64,000 nt of DNA. Origin: Methanomassiliicoccus sp. (lineage in GTDB: Archaea; Thermoplasmatota; Thermoplasmata; Methanomassiliicoccales; Methanomassiliicoccaceae). Made by a program: the position numbers and the translations under genes. This document shows positions 42,981 to 51,558 of the stretch, piece after piece. The DNA lies in NCBI GenBank assembly GCA_033485155.1, contig JAWQJJ010000002.1:310001-374000 (forward strand). The letters are read 5' to 3'. A model generated the notes under the pieces. It had not been told where the DNA came from. It worked only from the letters and a program-made list of their open reading frames with translations, and did no database searches. Numbering within the stretch: position 1 is the first letter of the stretch; the number at the start of each line of letters is the position of its first letter.

Positions 42981-43067
42981 AGACTCACCGGCCTGATTGA
43001 TGTGGTCCCACGTTATCAATCTTGCTCTTCCTGGAAGGATACGCGCGGTGAATGATTTAAGAACGGA

Positions 43068-43985
43068 ATGGTGCATCACTTGGGCGTGAAAGTGCTGGTT
43101 ACTGGTGGGTCCGGACAGTTATCATCCTACTTGTTCGAGGAGCTTGCATCTGAGCACGAGGCATGGGGCGTCGATCTTCGAGAACCGACCTTCGACAGCG
43201 CCAAGGGGCGCATAACCATCGCCGACATCCGGGATCAGGCAGCCATGCTGGATGCCTGCCGGGGCGCGGATGCGGTGGTCCACACCGCCGCCCAGGTCTC
43301 GGTCCAGAGGTCCACCGAGGACCCCGCCTTTGATGTGGAGACCAACGTCCTGGGAACGGTGAGGACGCTGAAGGCGGCCCGTGACGCCGGTGTCTCCAAG
43401 TTCGTGTTCATCTCCAGCGCCGCGGCGTACGGGAACCCTCACTACATCCCCGTGGACGAGGACCATCCCACCGCGCCACTGTCGGTCTACGGCTCCAGCA
43501 AGCTTTCGGCTGAACACTTCGTGCAAGCTTTCGGCTCATCATACGGGATGCGGTGGGCGGTCCTTCGGCCGTTCAACTTCTACTCCCCCCGCGCCGATCC
43601 CAAGAGCCCTTACTCCGGGGTGATCACCAAGTTCACTCAGAACGCCGCATCGGGCCTGCCGCTGAAGATCGAAGGGGATGGGTCCCAGACTAGGGATTTC
43701 CTGCATGCCGCGGACGTTGCCAGGCTGGTGCGCCTGGTCCTGGAGTCGGACCGCAGCGGGTTGACCCTGAACGGAGGCTCAGGGCAGGCGACCAGCATTC
43801 TGGACCTTGCTAAAACCGTGAAGAAGGTCTGCCCCAGGCCCGTGGACATCGAGCACGTGGCGCCCCGGACCGCGGACATCAAGCATTCCGTGGCCAGGGT
43901 GGATCGCGCCAGAGAGGCGGTTGGGTTTACCACCCGCATCTCTCTGGAGGAGGGCCTCAAGGCTTTCTTCAGGAAGGACGATTAA
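43068..43985 (+). CDS. NAD-dependent epimerase/dehydratase (GalE-like)
   Basis: The 305-residue short-chain dehydrogenase has NAD motif VLVTGGSGQLSSYLFEEL, SSAAAYGN, the catalytic Tyr-x3-Lys in SVYGSSKLSAEH and LRPFNFYSPRAD. It matches UDP-glucose 4-epimerases and related nucleotide-sugar epimerases. Start is ATG 43068, or possibly GTG 43086. Its TAA overlaps the stop codon of the convergent HTH gene. Confidence 0.88.
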   Translation: MVHHLGVKVLVTGGSGQLSSYLFEELASEHEAWGVDLREPTFDSAKGRITIADIRDQAAMLDACRGADAVVHTAAQVSVQRSTEDPAFDVETNVLGTVRTLKAARDAGVSKFVFISSAAAYGNPHYIPVDEDHPTAPLSVYGSSKLSAEHFVQAFGSSYGMRWAVLRPFNFYSPRADPKSPYSGVITKFTQNAASGLPLKIEGDGSQTRDFLHAADVARLVRLVLESDRSGLTLNGGSGQATSILDLAKTVKKVCPRPVDIEHVAPRTADIKHSVARVDRAREAVGFTTRISLEEGLKAFFRKDD

Positions 43986-44350
43986 AAGTCCAACAGTTTT
44001 TCCCCTTCCTTGACGAAGACGGTCATATCCACATTGTAGTTGTAGTCCTCGGTGGTCCCGTCGATCATCTCTATCTTGGCCTTTATCTTGTTCTTCTCGA
44101 ACGTGATCTGGGCGTTCTTGACACGGGCCTTGTACAGATTGATCCTCTTCCCCGCCTGGGTCAGCTTGCGCTCGTCGCAGTAGATAAGGCCGGCGGACTC
44201 GAGCAGGTTGATCTTCCGGTAACAAGCGGCGATCGGAATGCCCAGCTTCTCGGAAAGCTCGAAGGCGCTCTTCGCCTTGCCCATGGTCGCAAGCAGTATC
44301 TTTGCAGAGTACTCCTCAGTTAGTAGCCTTGATGTTTCCAGAGCGTGCAT
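43982..44350 (-). CDS. Winged-helix transcription regulator
   Basis: The 122-residue protein has an N-terminal ArsR/TrmB-like winged helix: TEEYSAKILLATMGKAKSAF, then recognition-helix region LSEKLGIPIAACYRKINLLE and wing SAGLIYCDERKLT. A C-terminal 45-residue beta-rich part (ITFEKNKIKAKIEMIDG) could bind a ligand or dimerise. The promoter has TATA-like ATATTTTAAATATCC and ribosome site GGTGAG. Target genes are unknown. Confidence 0.8.
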   Translation of the reverse strand: MHALETSRLLTEEYSAKILLATMGKAKSAFELSEKLGIPIAACYRKINLLESAGLIYCDERKLTQAGKRINLYKARVKNAQITFEKNKIKAKIEMIDGTTEDYNYNVDMTVFVKEGEKLLDF

Positions 44351-44540
44351 TATCTCTCACCTTATACGTCGAACCGCGTAGTGGGATATTTAAAATATCT
44401 TGGTTGATTATCAATATTGAAGCTTAGATATTTTTCTGAGCCAGATGTAATATCCAATCGCGGAATGGCTCAAAAATCGCAATTTGGAACATTGATTATA
44501 ATTTCATAATACTTAAAATGGATTTTATGTATGTAACTAA
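44351..44540. other. AT-rich promoter region
   Basis: This is the most AT-rich stretch of the window. It holds the minus-strand promoter of the HTH gene (palindromic GATATTTTAAATATC near 44381-44395) and, at its right end, TATA-like ACTTAAAATGG (44511-44521) for the RNA candidate that follows. A degenerate relative of the TTGGAT palindrome lies at 44441-44457 (12 of 17 matches). No coding frame is seen. Confidence 0.45.
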
Positions 44541-44645
44541 CATGTTAACTGCCCTTGGCGGGTGGAAATTGCAAGCTCGGGCCGATCTCCAGGTCCCGAC
44601 AGGCGATAGGAGGGATCGCCCGGCTCGGGGGCAGGATTTTATTGA
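44541..44645 (+). ncRNA. Candidate structured non-coding RNA
   Basis: A GC-rich island of about 90 bases lies between AT-rich flanks. Its ends pair as CTGCCC (44549-44554) with GGGCAG (44629-44634). Inside, 44578-44589 pairs with 44612-44622 over 11 base pairs (CGGGC, bulge C, GATCTC with GGGATC, GCCCG), enclosing a 22-base loop; an alternative hairpin GGCGAT / ATCGCC (44602-44620) is also possible. A TATA-like box is about 25 bases upstream and an ATTTTATT run follows. No coding frame fits. It is not a tRNA, and I do not recognise an SRP or RNase P signature. Confidence 0.45.
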
Positions 44646-44707
44646 ACTTCGAATCTTAGAACACAACGATTATTAATGGGGGCCAAGGTCCCTCGGCGAG
44701 GACCTAC

Positions 44708-44770
44708 ATGGCTTGTGCCAAGTGCGGAACCAAGAAGGACGCCAAGAAGGATGAAAAGAAGAAGAAGTAA
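44708..44770 (+). CDS. 20-residue CxxC/lysine-rich microprotein
   Basis: ATG 44708 to TAA 44770 encodes MACAKCGTKKDAKKDEKKKK. The single CxxC followed by an all-charged lysine tail is non-random. GAGG stands eight bases upstream of the ATG, at the 3' arm of a small inverted repeat (AGGTCC, CTCGGCGA, GGACCT) that could mask it. A TATA-like GATTATTAATG lies near 44668-44678. It may bind zinc and nucleic acid; that is inference. No function is known to me. Confidence 0.5.
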   Translation: MACAKCGTKKDAKKDEKKKK

Positions 44771-44808
44771 GTTTCTTCTTGCTTTTCAGGCGGTAAAACC
44801 CTTTCATT

Positions 44809-45723
44809 TTACTCTCTATCTTTCTTTGGGCCATTGGTCCGGACCACCAGGAAGATGGCGGTGAACACCATACCTGCCCCTACTAGGGTCACCGGCCCCA
44901 GCGGCTCGTTCATGACCAGTGCGCCCAGGAGCACGGCGAAGGCCGACTCGGATAGAAGGACGGTGGCCGAGGTGGTCATGGAGAGCGAGCGCAGACCGGT
45001 GGCCCACAGGATGGTCGGCACCGAGGTGCACAGCAAGCCAACGTACAGCACCGCGGGCACCGACATCGAGGTCGGGTCCCCCGGTCCCCCGGAGATCACC
45101 ATCAGGGCGACCAGGGGTAGAACGCTCAGGAGATGGAACGACATCACCCATTCGACGTTGTTCATATGCCTCACTGCCAGCTTGGTCAGCGGGTAGCTGG
45201 AGGCTATGCTGAAGGAGGCGCCGAGGAGCAACAGGTCTCCGACGAACACGCTCGAGCTGAGGGTGGAAAGGTCCCAGTTGGTTGTTAAGGTGAACAGCCC
45301 CAGGAGACCGACCATCACTCCTAGTACCTGCCTGCGGCTGATGATCTCGCCGAAGATCAGCGCCGACAGAGGGGCCACGAAGATCACGTTGCTCCCAACG
45401 ATCAGGCCGCCGATAGAGGCCGGGGAAAGGGTGAGACCGACGTACTGGAAGGCGATCAAGCAGGTGGTGGACAGCATGCCCGCCCATACCTCCCAGTGGC
45501 GGAAAATGGAAGGGTCGATGCGCCCCCGCCGGCGGGCGATGAGGAGAGCCAGAATTCCTCCGATCCCCATGGTCAGAGCGCCGAAGAGGAAAGGGCTCGC
45601 CCCTCCCATCCCATCCTTGATCACGACGTACTGGGAACCGAAGAGCAGAGCTGCAGCCAAAGACAGGAGCAGGGCGTACCTCTCTCCGTCCCCTTCACCG
45701 CCGCCCAGTCCTTCGCCCCTCAC
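44809..45723 (-). CDS. EamA/DMT-superfamily transporter
   Basis: The 304-residue protein has ten hydrophobic segments in two EamA repeats (first LLFGSQYVVIKDGMGGASP, second SSYPLTKLAVRHMNN). The family exports metabolites or imports nucleotide sugars and similar solutes; the substrate is not predictable. A GTG at 45723 is the only available start and is followed by a glycine-rich cytosolic N-terminus. Confidence 0.82.
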   Translation of the reverse strand: MRGEGLGGGEGDGERYALLLSLAAALLFGSQYVVIKDGMGGASPFLFGALTMGIGGILALLIARRRGRIDPSIFRHWEVWAGMLSTTCLIAFQYVGLTLSPASIGGLIVGSNVIFVAPLSALIFGEIISRRQVLGVMVGLLGLFTLTTNWDLSTLSSSVFVGDLLLLGASFSIASSYPLTKLAVRHMNNVEWVMSFHLLSVLPLVALMVISGGPGDPTSMSVPAVLYVGLLCTSVPTILWATGLRSLSMTTSATVLLSESAFAVLLGALVMNEPLGPVTLVGAGMVFTAIFLVVRTNGPKKDRE

Positions 45724-45879
45724 TCAGGTCCGCTCCGGGCCGGGTAAAAACCCTCCCTGCACATATCCTTTCCCGCTTGTGTCCGTGCCTCCAAGGCGAC
45801 CTGCGGCTGGGTCGCGGAAGAATTAGATAGGGGCGGCCTGAATATTGGAACGGAGGTCCACCCGTAGCGGGCGGTCGTT

Positions 45880-46731
45880 ATGTTCGAGCGGATATTGTTC
45901 CCACTGGACTTTTCCGAGCAGTCGTTGAGGATGTTGGATTGCCTCCTGGAACTGAAGCATCTGGGCACGAAGGAGATCATCCTCTGCCACGTGGTACCGG
46001 TCGGCGGGGGTCTGACCGCCGAGCAGAGGACCATGATGGACGATCTGAGGAGGAGCCTGGACGGTGCTGGCATCGCCTCAGCCGAGATCGTGGAGCAGGG
46101 GAACCCGATCGAGAAGGTGCTGGACGTGGCCAAACGGGAGGAGGTGAGTCTGATCGCCATGGCTTCCAGCGGAAAGGGCAAGACCCGGGAGTTCCTGATG
46201 GGTTCAACCTCTTTCGGTATCCTGCGCTCGTCGACCACTCCGGTGCTGGTGAACAAGCTCAAGGTCATCGAGACGGAGGGACGCACCATGGTCGCGCCGG
46301 CTTGCCAAGCCATCTTTCGCAAAGCCCTGGTACCCATCGACTTCTCGAACTGCACCTCCGCCTGCATGGATCTCATACCTCAGCTCTCCGAGCTCGGCCT
46401 TAAAGAATCTGTGCTGTTCCACGTGGTAGAGGGCGCCAAGGCCAACATGGACGATGAGGTCAAGTTCAAGAGGGTGCTGGATGAGGTCATGGCCAAGCTC
46501 GAGGATCTAAGGGAGGAGCTGGAGGGCAAGGGCTGTAACGCTTCCACCCACGTCCATTTCGGCACCGTTTCTTACAACATCCTGGAGGCGTCCCGGGAGC
46601 TGAACATATCCCTGATCCTCCTGGGAGCGCACCGCAAGAGCCTTCTGCGCGAGCTCACCCTGGGCGGTAACTCCGAAACGGTGATAAGGAGGTCCCAGGT
46701 GCCGTTATTGATTATCCCTTGCGAGAGGTAG
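45880..46731 (+). CDS. Tandem universal stress protein (two UspA domains)
   Basis: The 283-residue protein has two Usp domains. The first runs from MFERILFPLDFSEQSLRML to about residue 130 and contains GSTSFGILRSSTTPVLV. The second begins at KALVPIDFSNCTSAC (about 148) and ends with LGGNSETVIRRSQVPLLII. The G-x9-G(S/T) nucleotide-binding pattern is recognisable in both. It is a cytosolic stress or ATP-sensing protein of unknown partner and a single gene. Confidence 0.9.
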   Translation: MFERILFPLDFSEQSLRMLDCLLELKHLGTKEIILCHVVPVGGGLTAEQRTMMDDLRRSLDGAGIASAEIVEQGNPIEKVLDVAKREEVSLIAMASSGKGKTREFLMGSTSFGILRSSTTPVLVNKLKVIETEGRTMVAPACQAIFRKALVPIDFSNCTSACMDLIPQLSELGLKESVLFHVVEGAKANMDDEVKFKRVLDEVMAKLEDLREELEGKGCNASTHVHFGTVSYNILEASRELNISLILLGAHRKSLLRELTLGGNSETVIRRSQVPLLIIPCER

Positions 46732-46844
46732 GGCGATGACCAGGACGGCCTCACCCCTGCCATCGGTCGACTGATGGGGTGAGAGATAGGTCCGCCAAAA
46801 TTAGGCAAACATTAAGAACCAGTCTTCTATTGGCTAGGCCGACG

Positions 46845-48158
46845 ATGTTCGAGAGGTTAGCTCGATTCATTAACGCTGAGGGAATGGCCGGACCCGCCTT
46901 CATCATGCTCGTTGCCACGGTGGTCGGGGGTGGATGCAACTTCCTCTACCAGATCATTATGATCAACACCATATCGGACGAGCTGGCCGAGCTGAACACC
47001 CTCCTCTCGATCCTGTACATCGTCACCGTGCCATCCACCGCGGTCCAGAACGTCATCATACGCTACGTGTCCAAGTATCACGCCCTAGGCCAGGATAATG
47101 TGGTGGCCTGGTTGTTGAAACGCATACTGGTGCTGACCAGCATGGCAGGGGTGGCCATCGCCATCCTGCTGATCATAGTCCTTGGCATGCCCGACGTGGC
47201 CGCGACCCTCAAGCTGACGGGGACCCTTCCGATCCTGCTGCTGGCCATCGGGGTCGTCATCTCCATGGTCTCGCCGGTAGGCCAAGGGACCATGCAGGCT
47301 CTCCAGCGGTTCACCCCCTTCGGCTCGGTGACTGTCATCAACTTCGCTCTCAAGCTCACCCTGGGCGCAGGGATGGTCCTTCTCGGCTACGGGGTCTCTG
47401 GAGCTTTGGGAGGAGTGATCATCGGTCTCGCCTTCGCTTGCGGGGCCTCGATCCTGTACGTCCGCAAGTACTTCTTCATGGACGGGACCGCCGTGGAGAG
47501 CAGGGACATTTGGCGTTTCACTATCCCCGCGACGGTGGCCCTCCTCGGCTACACGATAATCACCCAGGCGGACGTCATCTTCGCTACCAGCCTTCTTCCC
47601 GCGACCGAGGCCGATGTATACTCTGCGGCATCCCAGCTGGCCAAGATCATCCTGTACCTCCCCGGAGCGGTCTCCACCGTCATGTTCCCAAAGATCTCCA
47701 AGGCCCATGCCATGAGGTCCCGCAGCGAGGAGGGCAACCGCATCCTCAAGATCGCGTTCGCGATGACCCTGGCCCTCTCCGGCCTGGTGGTGGCAGTATA
47801 CTTCCTTTTCCCAGACTTCGTGGTAAACATCCTGATACCTGGCAATAAATACAAGGACCAGATCGCAGCCCTCCTCCCCTGGCTGGGAGTGGCCATCATG
47901 TTCCTCGGCCTGGCGAACCTGTTCATGCTCTATGGCCTGGCCACCGATGGCCATGCCTACATAATCATCGTGAGCTCCTCAGTCCTGGTCATGCTTTCCT
48001 TGGTCGGAGCCTTGGTCGCCGCTGGCGTGCTCTTCACCCCCATGATGGTGGTGGCCATCATGTTCATCACCGGTCTCTTCAACATCTTGCTCAGTGGCCT
48101 TTACCTGTTCGTGATCGAACGCGAATGGAGGCCCCGGCGGCGCGTTGGGACCCCCTGA
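46845..48158 (+). CDS. Polysaccharide/lipid flippase (Wzx/MATE-like)
   Basis: The product of about 437 residues has 12-14 hydrophobic helices, starting MFERLARFINAEGMAGPAF. It resembles polysaccharide biosynthesis (MOP superfamily) flippases, which move lipid-linked glycans. Segments such as SPVGQGTMQALQRFTPFG and EADVYSAASQLAKIILYLPG are typical of this group. A GTG at 46779 would add 22 charged residues; ATG 46845 is preferred. It may serve surface glycosylation together with the epimerase at 43068. Confidence 0.8.
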   Translation: MFERLARFINAEGMAGPAFIMLVATVVGGGCNFLYQIIMINTISDELAELNTLLSILYIVTVPSTAVQNVIIRYVSKYHALGQDNVVAWLLKRILVLTSMAGVAIAILLIIVLGMPDVAATLKLTGTLPILLLAIGVVISMVSPVGQGTMQALQRFTPFGSVTVINFALKLTLGAGMVLLGYGVSGALGGVIIGLAFACGASILYVRKYFFMDGTAVESRDIWRFTIPATVALLGYTIITQADVIFATSLLPATEADVYSAASQLAKIILYLPGAVSTVMFPKISKAHAMRSRSEEGNRILKIAFAMTLALSGLVVAVYFLFPDFVVNILIPGNKYKDQIAALLPWLGVAIMFLGLANLFMLYGLATDGHAYIIIVSSSVLVMLSLVGALVAAGVLFTPMMVVAIMFITGLFNILLSGLYLFVIEREWRPRRRVGTP

Positions 48159-48220
48159 TCGCAGGTCAGGCCCCGACGGGATGAAATATCCGGCGTTGGA
48201 ATAGTCATAGAACGAGGGTC

Positions 48221-49804
48221 ATGACGTTCAAGAACGAGGAGACCTACCAGCGCCTGGTCGTTCAGGGCAACGGGGAGAGTTTCCACACCGGATATGAACG
48301 GGCGGCGGAGCGCCTGGTGGAGCAGGTCAACGAGGCCGAGATCGACTACCCCAACCACATCGACGGTCGACCCAGGTTGTCGGAGAGGCAGTACCACGAC
48401 CTCAGCCCTGGGGACGAGGAGATGGTGGTCGGATTGTTCCAGCTAGGGACCGCGGACGAGGTCGGCGAAGCGGTGAGGTCGTCCCGGGAGGCCTTCCGAT
48501 GGTGGTCCCGCGAGGACTGGGCAGTCCGAGCCAGATACCTGGAGCGGGCTGCCGAGATCATGCGCCGCACCAAGTACGAGCTAGCCGCGGCCATCACCCT
48601 GGACAACGGGAAGAACCGCTATGAAGCGATGGCCGACGTGGACGAGGCCCTTGACTTCATCGAGTATTACTGCTCAGAAGTAAGGCGCAACAATGGATTC
48701 GAGAGGGTTAGCGATCCACCTTATCCGGAAGAGGATGTCACCGTCGCCCTCCGCCCATATGGAGTATGGGCGGTCATATGTCCTTTCAACTTCCCCCTAG
48801 CCATCACCGTGGGGATGACCGCCGGGGCGCTGCTTACGGGTAACACCGCGGTCCTCAAGCCCAGCTCCACCGCCCCCCTGCCAGTGCAGATGTTCTACGA
48901 GATAATGTCGCAGGCGGGGGTCCCCGACGGGGTGCTCAACATGGTCGCTGGCACCGGTGAGGAGGTAGGAGGAACCCTGGCTCACCATCCCGGGGTCGAC
49001 GGGGTGGTGTTCACCGGGTCCCTCGGTGTCGGCCGGGGAATCATGGCCTCGGCCCAAGGTCGGCAGCGCCCGGTCATCGCCGAGATGGGCAGCAAGAACC
49101 CCATCATCGTGACCGCCGAGGCGGACCTCGAGGTCGCCGCGCGTGGGGTCTTGTCCTCGGCCTTCGGTTACTCCGGCCAGAAGTGCTCGGCCTGCTCCCG
49201 GCTCTATGCCCAGGACCTGATCTTCGATGTCCTCATGGAGCAGCTAGTGGAGCAGGCGGAGCGGCTGGTGGTGGGCGACCCCTTCCAGCGCGACACCTTC
49301 ATGGGGCCGGTGATTACCAGGGCCGCGAGGGACAACTACCTCCGATGGGCAGAGCAGGGGAGAGTAGGCGGCAAGGTCCTTACCGGAGGCAATAGGGTGG
49401 AAGAGGGTAACCTCGCCCGAGGTCATTATGTCGCCCCGACCATCATTTCCGGTCTGCCCGAGGAGCACCCCCTGGTAAGGGACGAACTGTTCGTCCCCAT
49501 CTTGTGCGCCCAGCAGTTCAGGACCCTTCCCGACGCATTGAGGAGGGCGAACGCCACCGAGTTCGGTCTCACCGCCGGTATCTTCTCGGCCAACGAGGTC
49601 GAGCTCAAGTACTTCTTCGATAACATCGAGTTCGGGGTGGTGTACGCCAACCGGGAGCGCGGAGGGTCCACTGGAGCGATGGTCGGAGGTCAGTCGTTCA
49701 CCGGTTGGAAAGCGTCGGGCTCCACCGGCAAGGGAACGGGGTCGATCTACTACCTCCAGCAATTCATGCGGGAGCAGAGCCGGACGCTGTGCCGACAGAC
49801 ATGA
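48221..49804 (+). CDS. Aldehyde dehydrogenase (P5C dehydrogenase-like)
   Basis: The 527-residue enzyme has the NAD site VICPFNFPLAITVGM, K213 in VLKPSS, general base E288 in IAEMGSKNP and catalytic C322 in GYSGQKCSACSR. These features and the long N-terminal part are closest to 1-pyrroline-5-carboxylate dehydrogenases. The usual ELGGKN is altered to EMGSKN. A role in proline or arginine breakdown is possible; other aldehydes are not excluded. It is a single gene. Confidence 0.88.
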   Translation: MTFKNEETYQRLVVQGNGESFHTGYERAAERLVEQVNEAEIDYPNHIDGRPRLSERQYHDLSPGDEEMVVGLFQLGTADEVGEAVRSSREAFRWWSREDWAVRARYLERAAEIMRRTKYELAAAITLDNGKNRYEAMADVDEALDFIEYYCSEVRRNNGFERVSDPPYPEEDVTVALRPYGVWAVICPFNFPLAITVGMTAGALLTGNTAVLKPSSTAPLPVQMFYEIMSQAGVPDGVLNMVAGTGEEVGGTLAHHPGVDGVVFTGSLGVGRGIMASAQGRQRPVIAEMGSKNPIIVTAEADLEVAARGVLSSAFGYSGQKCSACSRLYAQDLIFDVLMEQLVEQAERLVVGDPFQRDTFMGPVITRAARDNYLRWAEQGRVGGKVLTGGNRVEEGNLARGHYVAPTIISGLPEEHPLVRDELFVPILCAQQFRTLPDALRRANATEFGLTAGIFSANEVELKYFFDNIEFGVVYANRERGGSTGAMVGGQSFTGWKASGSTGKGTGSIYYLQQFMREQSRTLCRQT

Positions 49805-49850
49805 GCGTGATGAACAATTAATTTAAATGTGGGGGACCGTATCGGCGTCG

Positions 49851-50453
49851 ATGCTCGGTCTTGAGGAGATCATCGGCCTGGAACTTATCAGCTCGGATGC
49901 CAGGGTCATCGGCACCATCGAGGGGGTGGGCATGGACCTGGTGGCCTGGAAGATATCGGCTCTCAAGGTCGGCCTTCGGCGGGGCCTCGAAGATACGGCC
50001 GGAAGCAAGAAGCGCATCTTCGGGGTAAGCAAGATCTATGTCAAGACGAGCGAGCTACAGTCGGTCTCCGACGCGGTCATCATGCGTCGCCCGGTGTCCG
50101 CGCTGGGTGAGATCATCGCTCCCGACGGCGATAGCCTCACCCCGGCCGGGGCGTTCATGGGCATGCGGGTCATCTGTGCTAACGCTGCCTTCGTCGGCAA
50201 CGTCGACAACGTGTTCATCGATCCCCAGGGCGAGTGGACGATACCTTATATCCAGGTGAAGCTGGACCGCGATGCCATGGACCAGCTAGCATTGCAGAGG
50301 ACGTTCATGGCCTCCTCGCTCATCCCCATACGGACGAGCGATATCGACGCCATCGGAGAGATGGTCATTCTCAAGATCAACATGGACGAGCTCAGGTCGG
50401 CCCTCAACCGCCAGCCGGCAGCGATCCCTCAGGTCGCTACACCACCTGCGTGA
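49851..50453 (+). CDS. Double PRC-barrel domain protein
   Basis: The 200-residue protein has two PRC-barrel halves: LGLEEIIGLELISSDARVIG with VAWKISALKVGLRRG, and GMRVICANAAFVGNVDNVFI with WTIPYIQVKLDRDAMDQ. An ATG at 49827 overlaps a TATA-like TTAATTTAAATG, so the ATG at 49851, about 27 bases after that box, is the likely leaderless start. Archaeal PRC-barrel proteins include cell-division partners of SepF; a sepF gene lies at 57070. Confidence 0.78.
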   Translation: MLGLEEIIGLELISSDARVIGTIEGVGMDLVAWKISALKVGLRRGLEDTAGSKKRIFGVSKIYVKTSELQSVSDAVIMRRPVSALGEIIAPDGDSLTPAGAFMGMRVICANAAFVGNVDNVFIDPQGEWTIPYIQVKLDRDAMDQLALQRTFMASSLIPIRTSDIDAIGEMVILKINMDELRSALNRQPAAIPQVATPPA

Positions 50454-50512
50454 GCCCACCGACGAGCAGCGATGCAGCTGGAAGCTGTCGAACGTCGATA
50501 CAAATTATTCCC

Positions 50513-50530
50513 AGAAGACAATATTCTTCT
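50513..50530. promoter_or_regulatory. Palindrome upstream of the ABC exporter
   Basis: AGAAGA-CAATAT-TCTTCT is a perfect six-base-arm palindrome about 105 bases before the ABC ATPase ATG. It follows an ACAAATTATTCC TATA-like stretch, so it could cover the transcription start and be an operator. Chance occurrence is possible. Confidence 0.35.
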
Positions 50531-50634
50531 AGCCATCCGCGTATCATCCCCATGCGCCAGGCTCGATAGCCTGCCCTCGCCGTGGCTGGACCAAGGCTGT
50601 AGGCCAATGACATGACAATATCGGAGGAAACCTG

Positions 50635-51558
50635 ATGATCGAGACCCACGACCTCACCCGGAAGTTCAACGGAATGACCGCGGTGGACAATCTGAACCTG
50701 AAGATTCGCGACGGGGAGGTGTTCGGCTTCATCGGCCCCAACGGAGCAGGCAAGACGACGACCATCCGCATGATATGCACCCTCATCGCCCCTACCAGTG
50801 GATCGGTCCTGGTTAATGGCCTGGACGCCACCAATCCCAACGACGCCATCAAGATCCGCTCGATGATCGGGTTCCTACCGGAGGTGCCCGGCCTGTACGA
50901 AACGCTGTCGGCCCACCGGAACCTGGAGTTCTACGCCTCCTTATACGACGTGCCTGCGGACAAACGGGAGCGGCGCATCCGCGAGCTCCTCGAGATCCTC
51001 GGTATCTGGGATCGCAGGGACGACACCGTGGGCAAGTTCTCCAAGGGCATGAAGCAGAAGATCGCCATCGCCCGGGCTTTGGTCCACGATCCCGAGTTCC
51101 TGTTCCTGGATGAACCGACCTCCGGTCTCGATCCGGTGGCATCGTTAACGGTTCGCAACTTTCTGCTTGATCTCAAGAGGGAAGGGCGGACGATCTTCAT
51201 CAACACCCACAACCTCGATGATGCGGAGAGGTTATGCGATGCCGTCGGGGTCATGAAGACCAGGCTCCTGGCTACGGGATCGCCGGAGGAACTCTCCCGG
51301 GAGTTCTGGGGGCGAACCACGGTGGTCCATCTGCGCACGGTTACCCCGGCCATGGTAAGCGCAGTTAGGGCGGTTAACGGCGTGGTTGAGGTCAAGCAGA
51401 TCGAGAGTAAACTGCTCATCGATGTTACCGATCCCGAGCTCACCAACCCCGCGATCATCGGGGCCCTGGTCCGCAACGGAGGGGAGGTTGAGTTCGTGAA
51501 CGAGCTCAAACGTACCCTCGAGGACGTCTATGTTCGCTTGCTGGGGGGACAACAGTGA
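50635..51558 (+). CDS. ABC exporter ATPase (CcmA/NatA type)
   Basis: The 307-residue ATPase has Walker A GPNGAGKTTTIRM, Q-loop region GFLPEVPGLYETLSAHRNL, signature FSKGMKQKIAIARALV, Walker B FLFLDEPTSGLDP and H-loop INTHNLDDAE. The C-terminal 80 residues form the usual DrrA-like extension. It pairs with the ABC-2 permease whose GTG overlaps its stop by four bases. GGAGGAAACCTG precedes the ATG. The substrate is unknown. Confidence 0.92.
   Translation: MIETHDLTRKFNGMTAVDNLNLKIRDGEVFGFIGPNGAGKTTTIRMICTLIAPTSGSVLVNGLDATNPNDAIKIRSMIGFLPEVPGLYETLSAHRNLEFYASLYDVPADKRERRIRELLEILGIWDRRDDTVGKFSKGMKQKIAIARALVHDPEFLFLDEPTSGLDPVASLTVRNFLLDLKREGRTIFINTHNLDDAERLCDAVGVMKTRLLATGSPEELSREFWGRTTVVHLRTVTPAMVSAVRAVNGVVEVKQIESKLLIDVTDPELTNPAIIGALVRNGGEVEFVNELKRTLEDVYVRLLGGQQ

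Noticed and set aside
44602-44620. GGCGAT/ATCGCC hairpin as a simple terminator of the HTH gene
   Set aside because: It lies upstream, not downstream, of the minus-strand HTH gene, so I treated it as part of the RNA candidate.
46779-46844. GTG-initiated 22-residue extension of the flippase
   Set aside because: Charged, non-hydrophobic and lacking a ribosome site; ATG 46845 gives a standard N-terminus.
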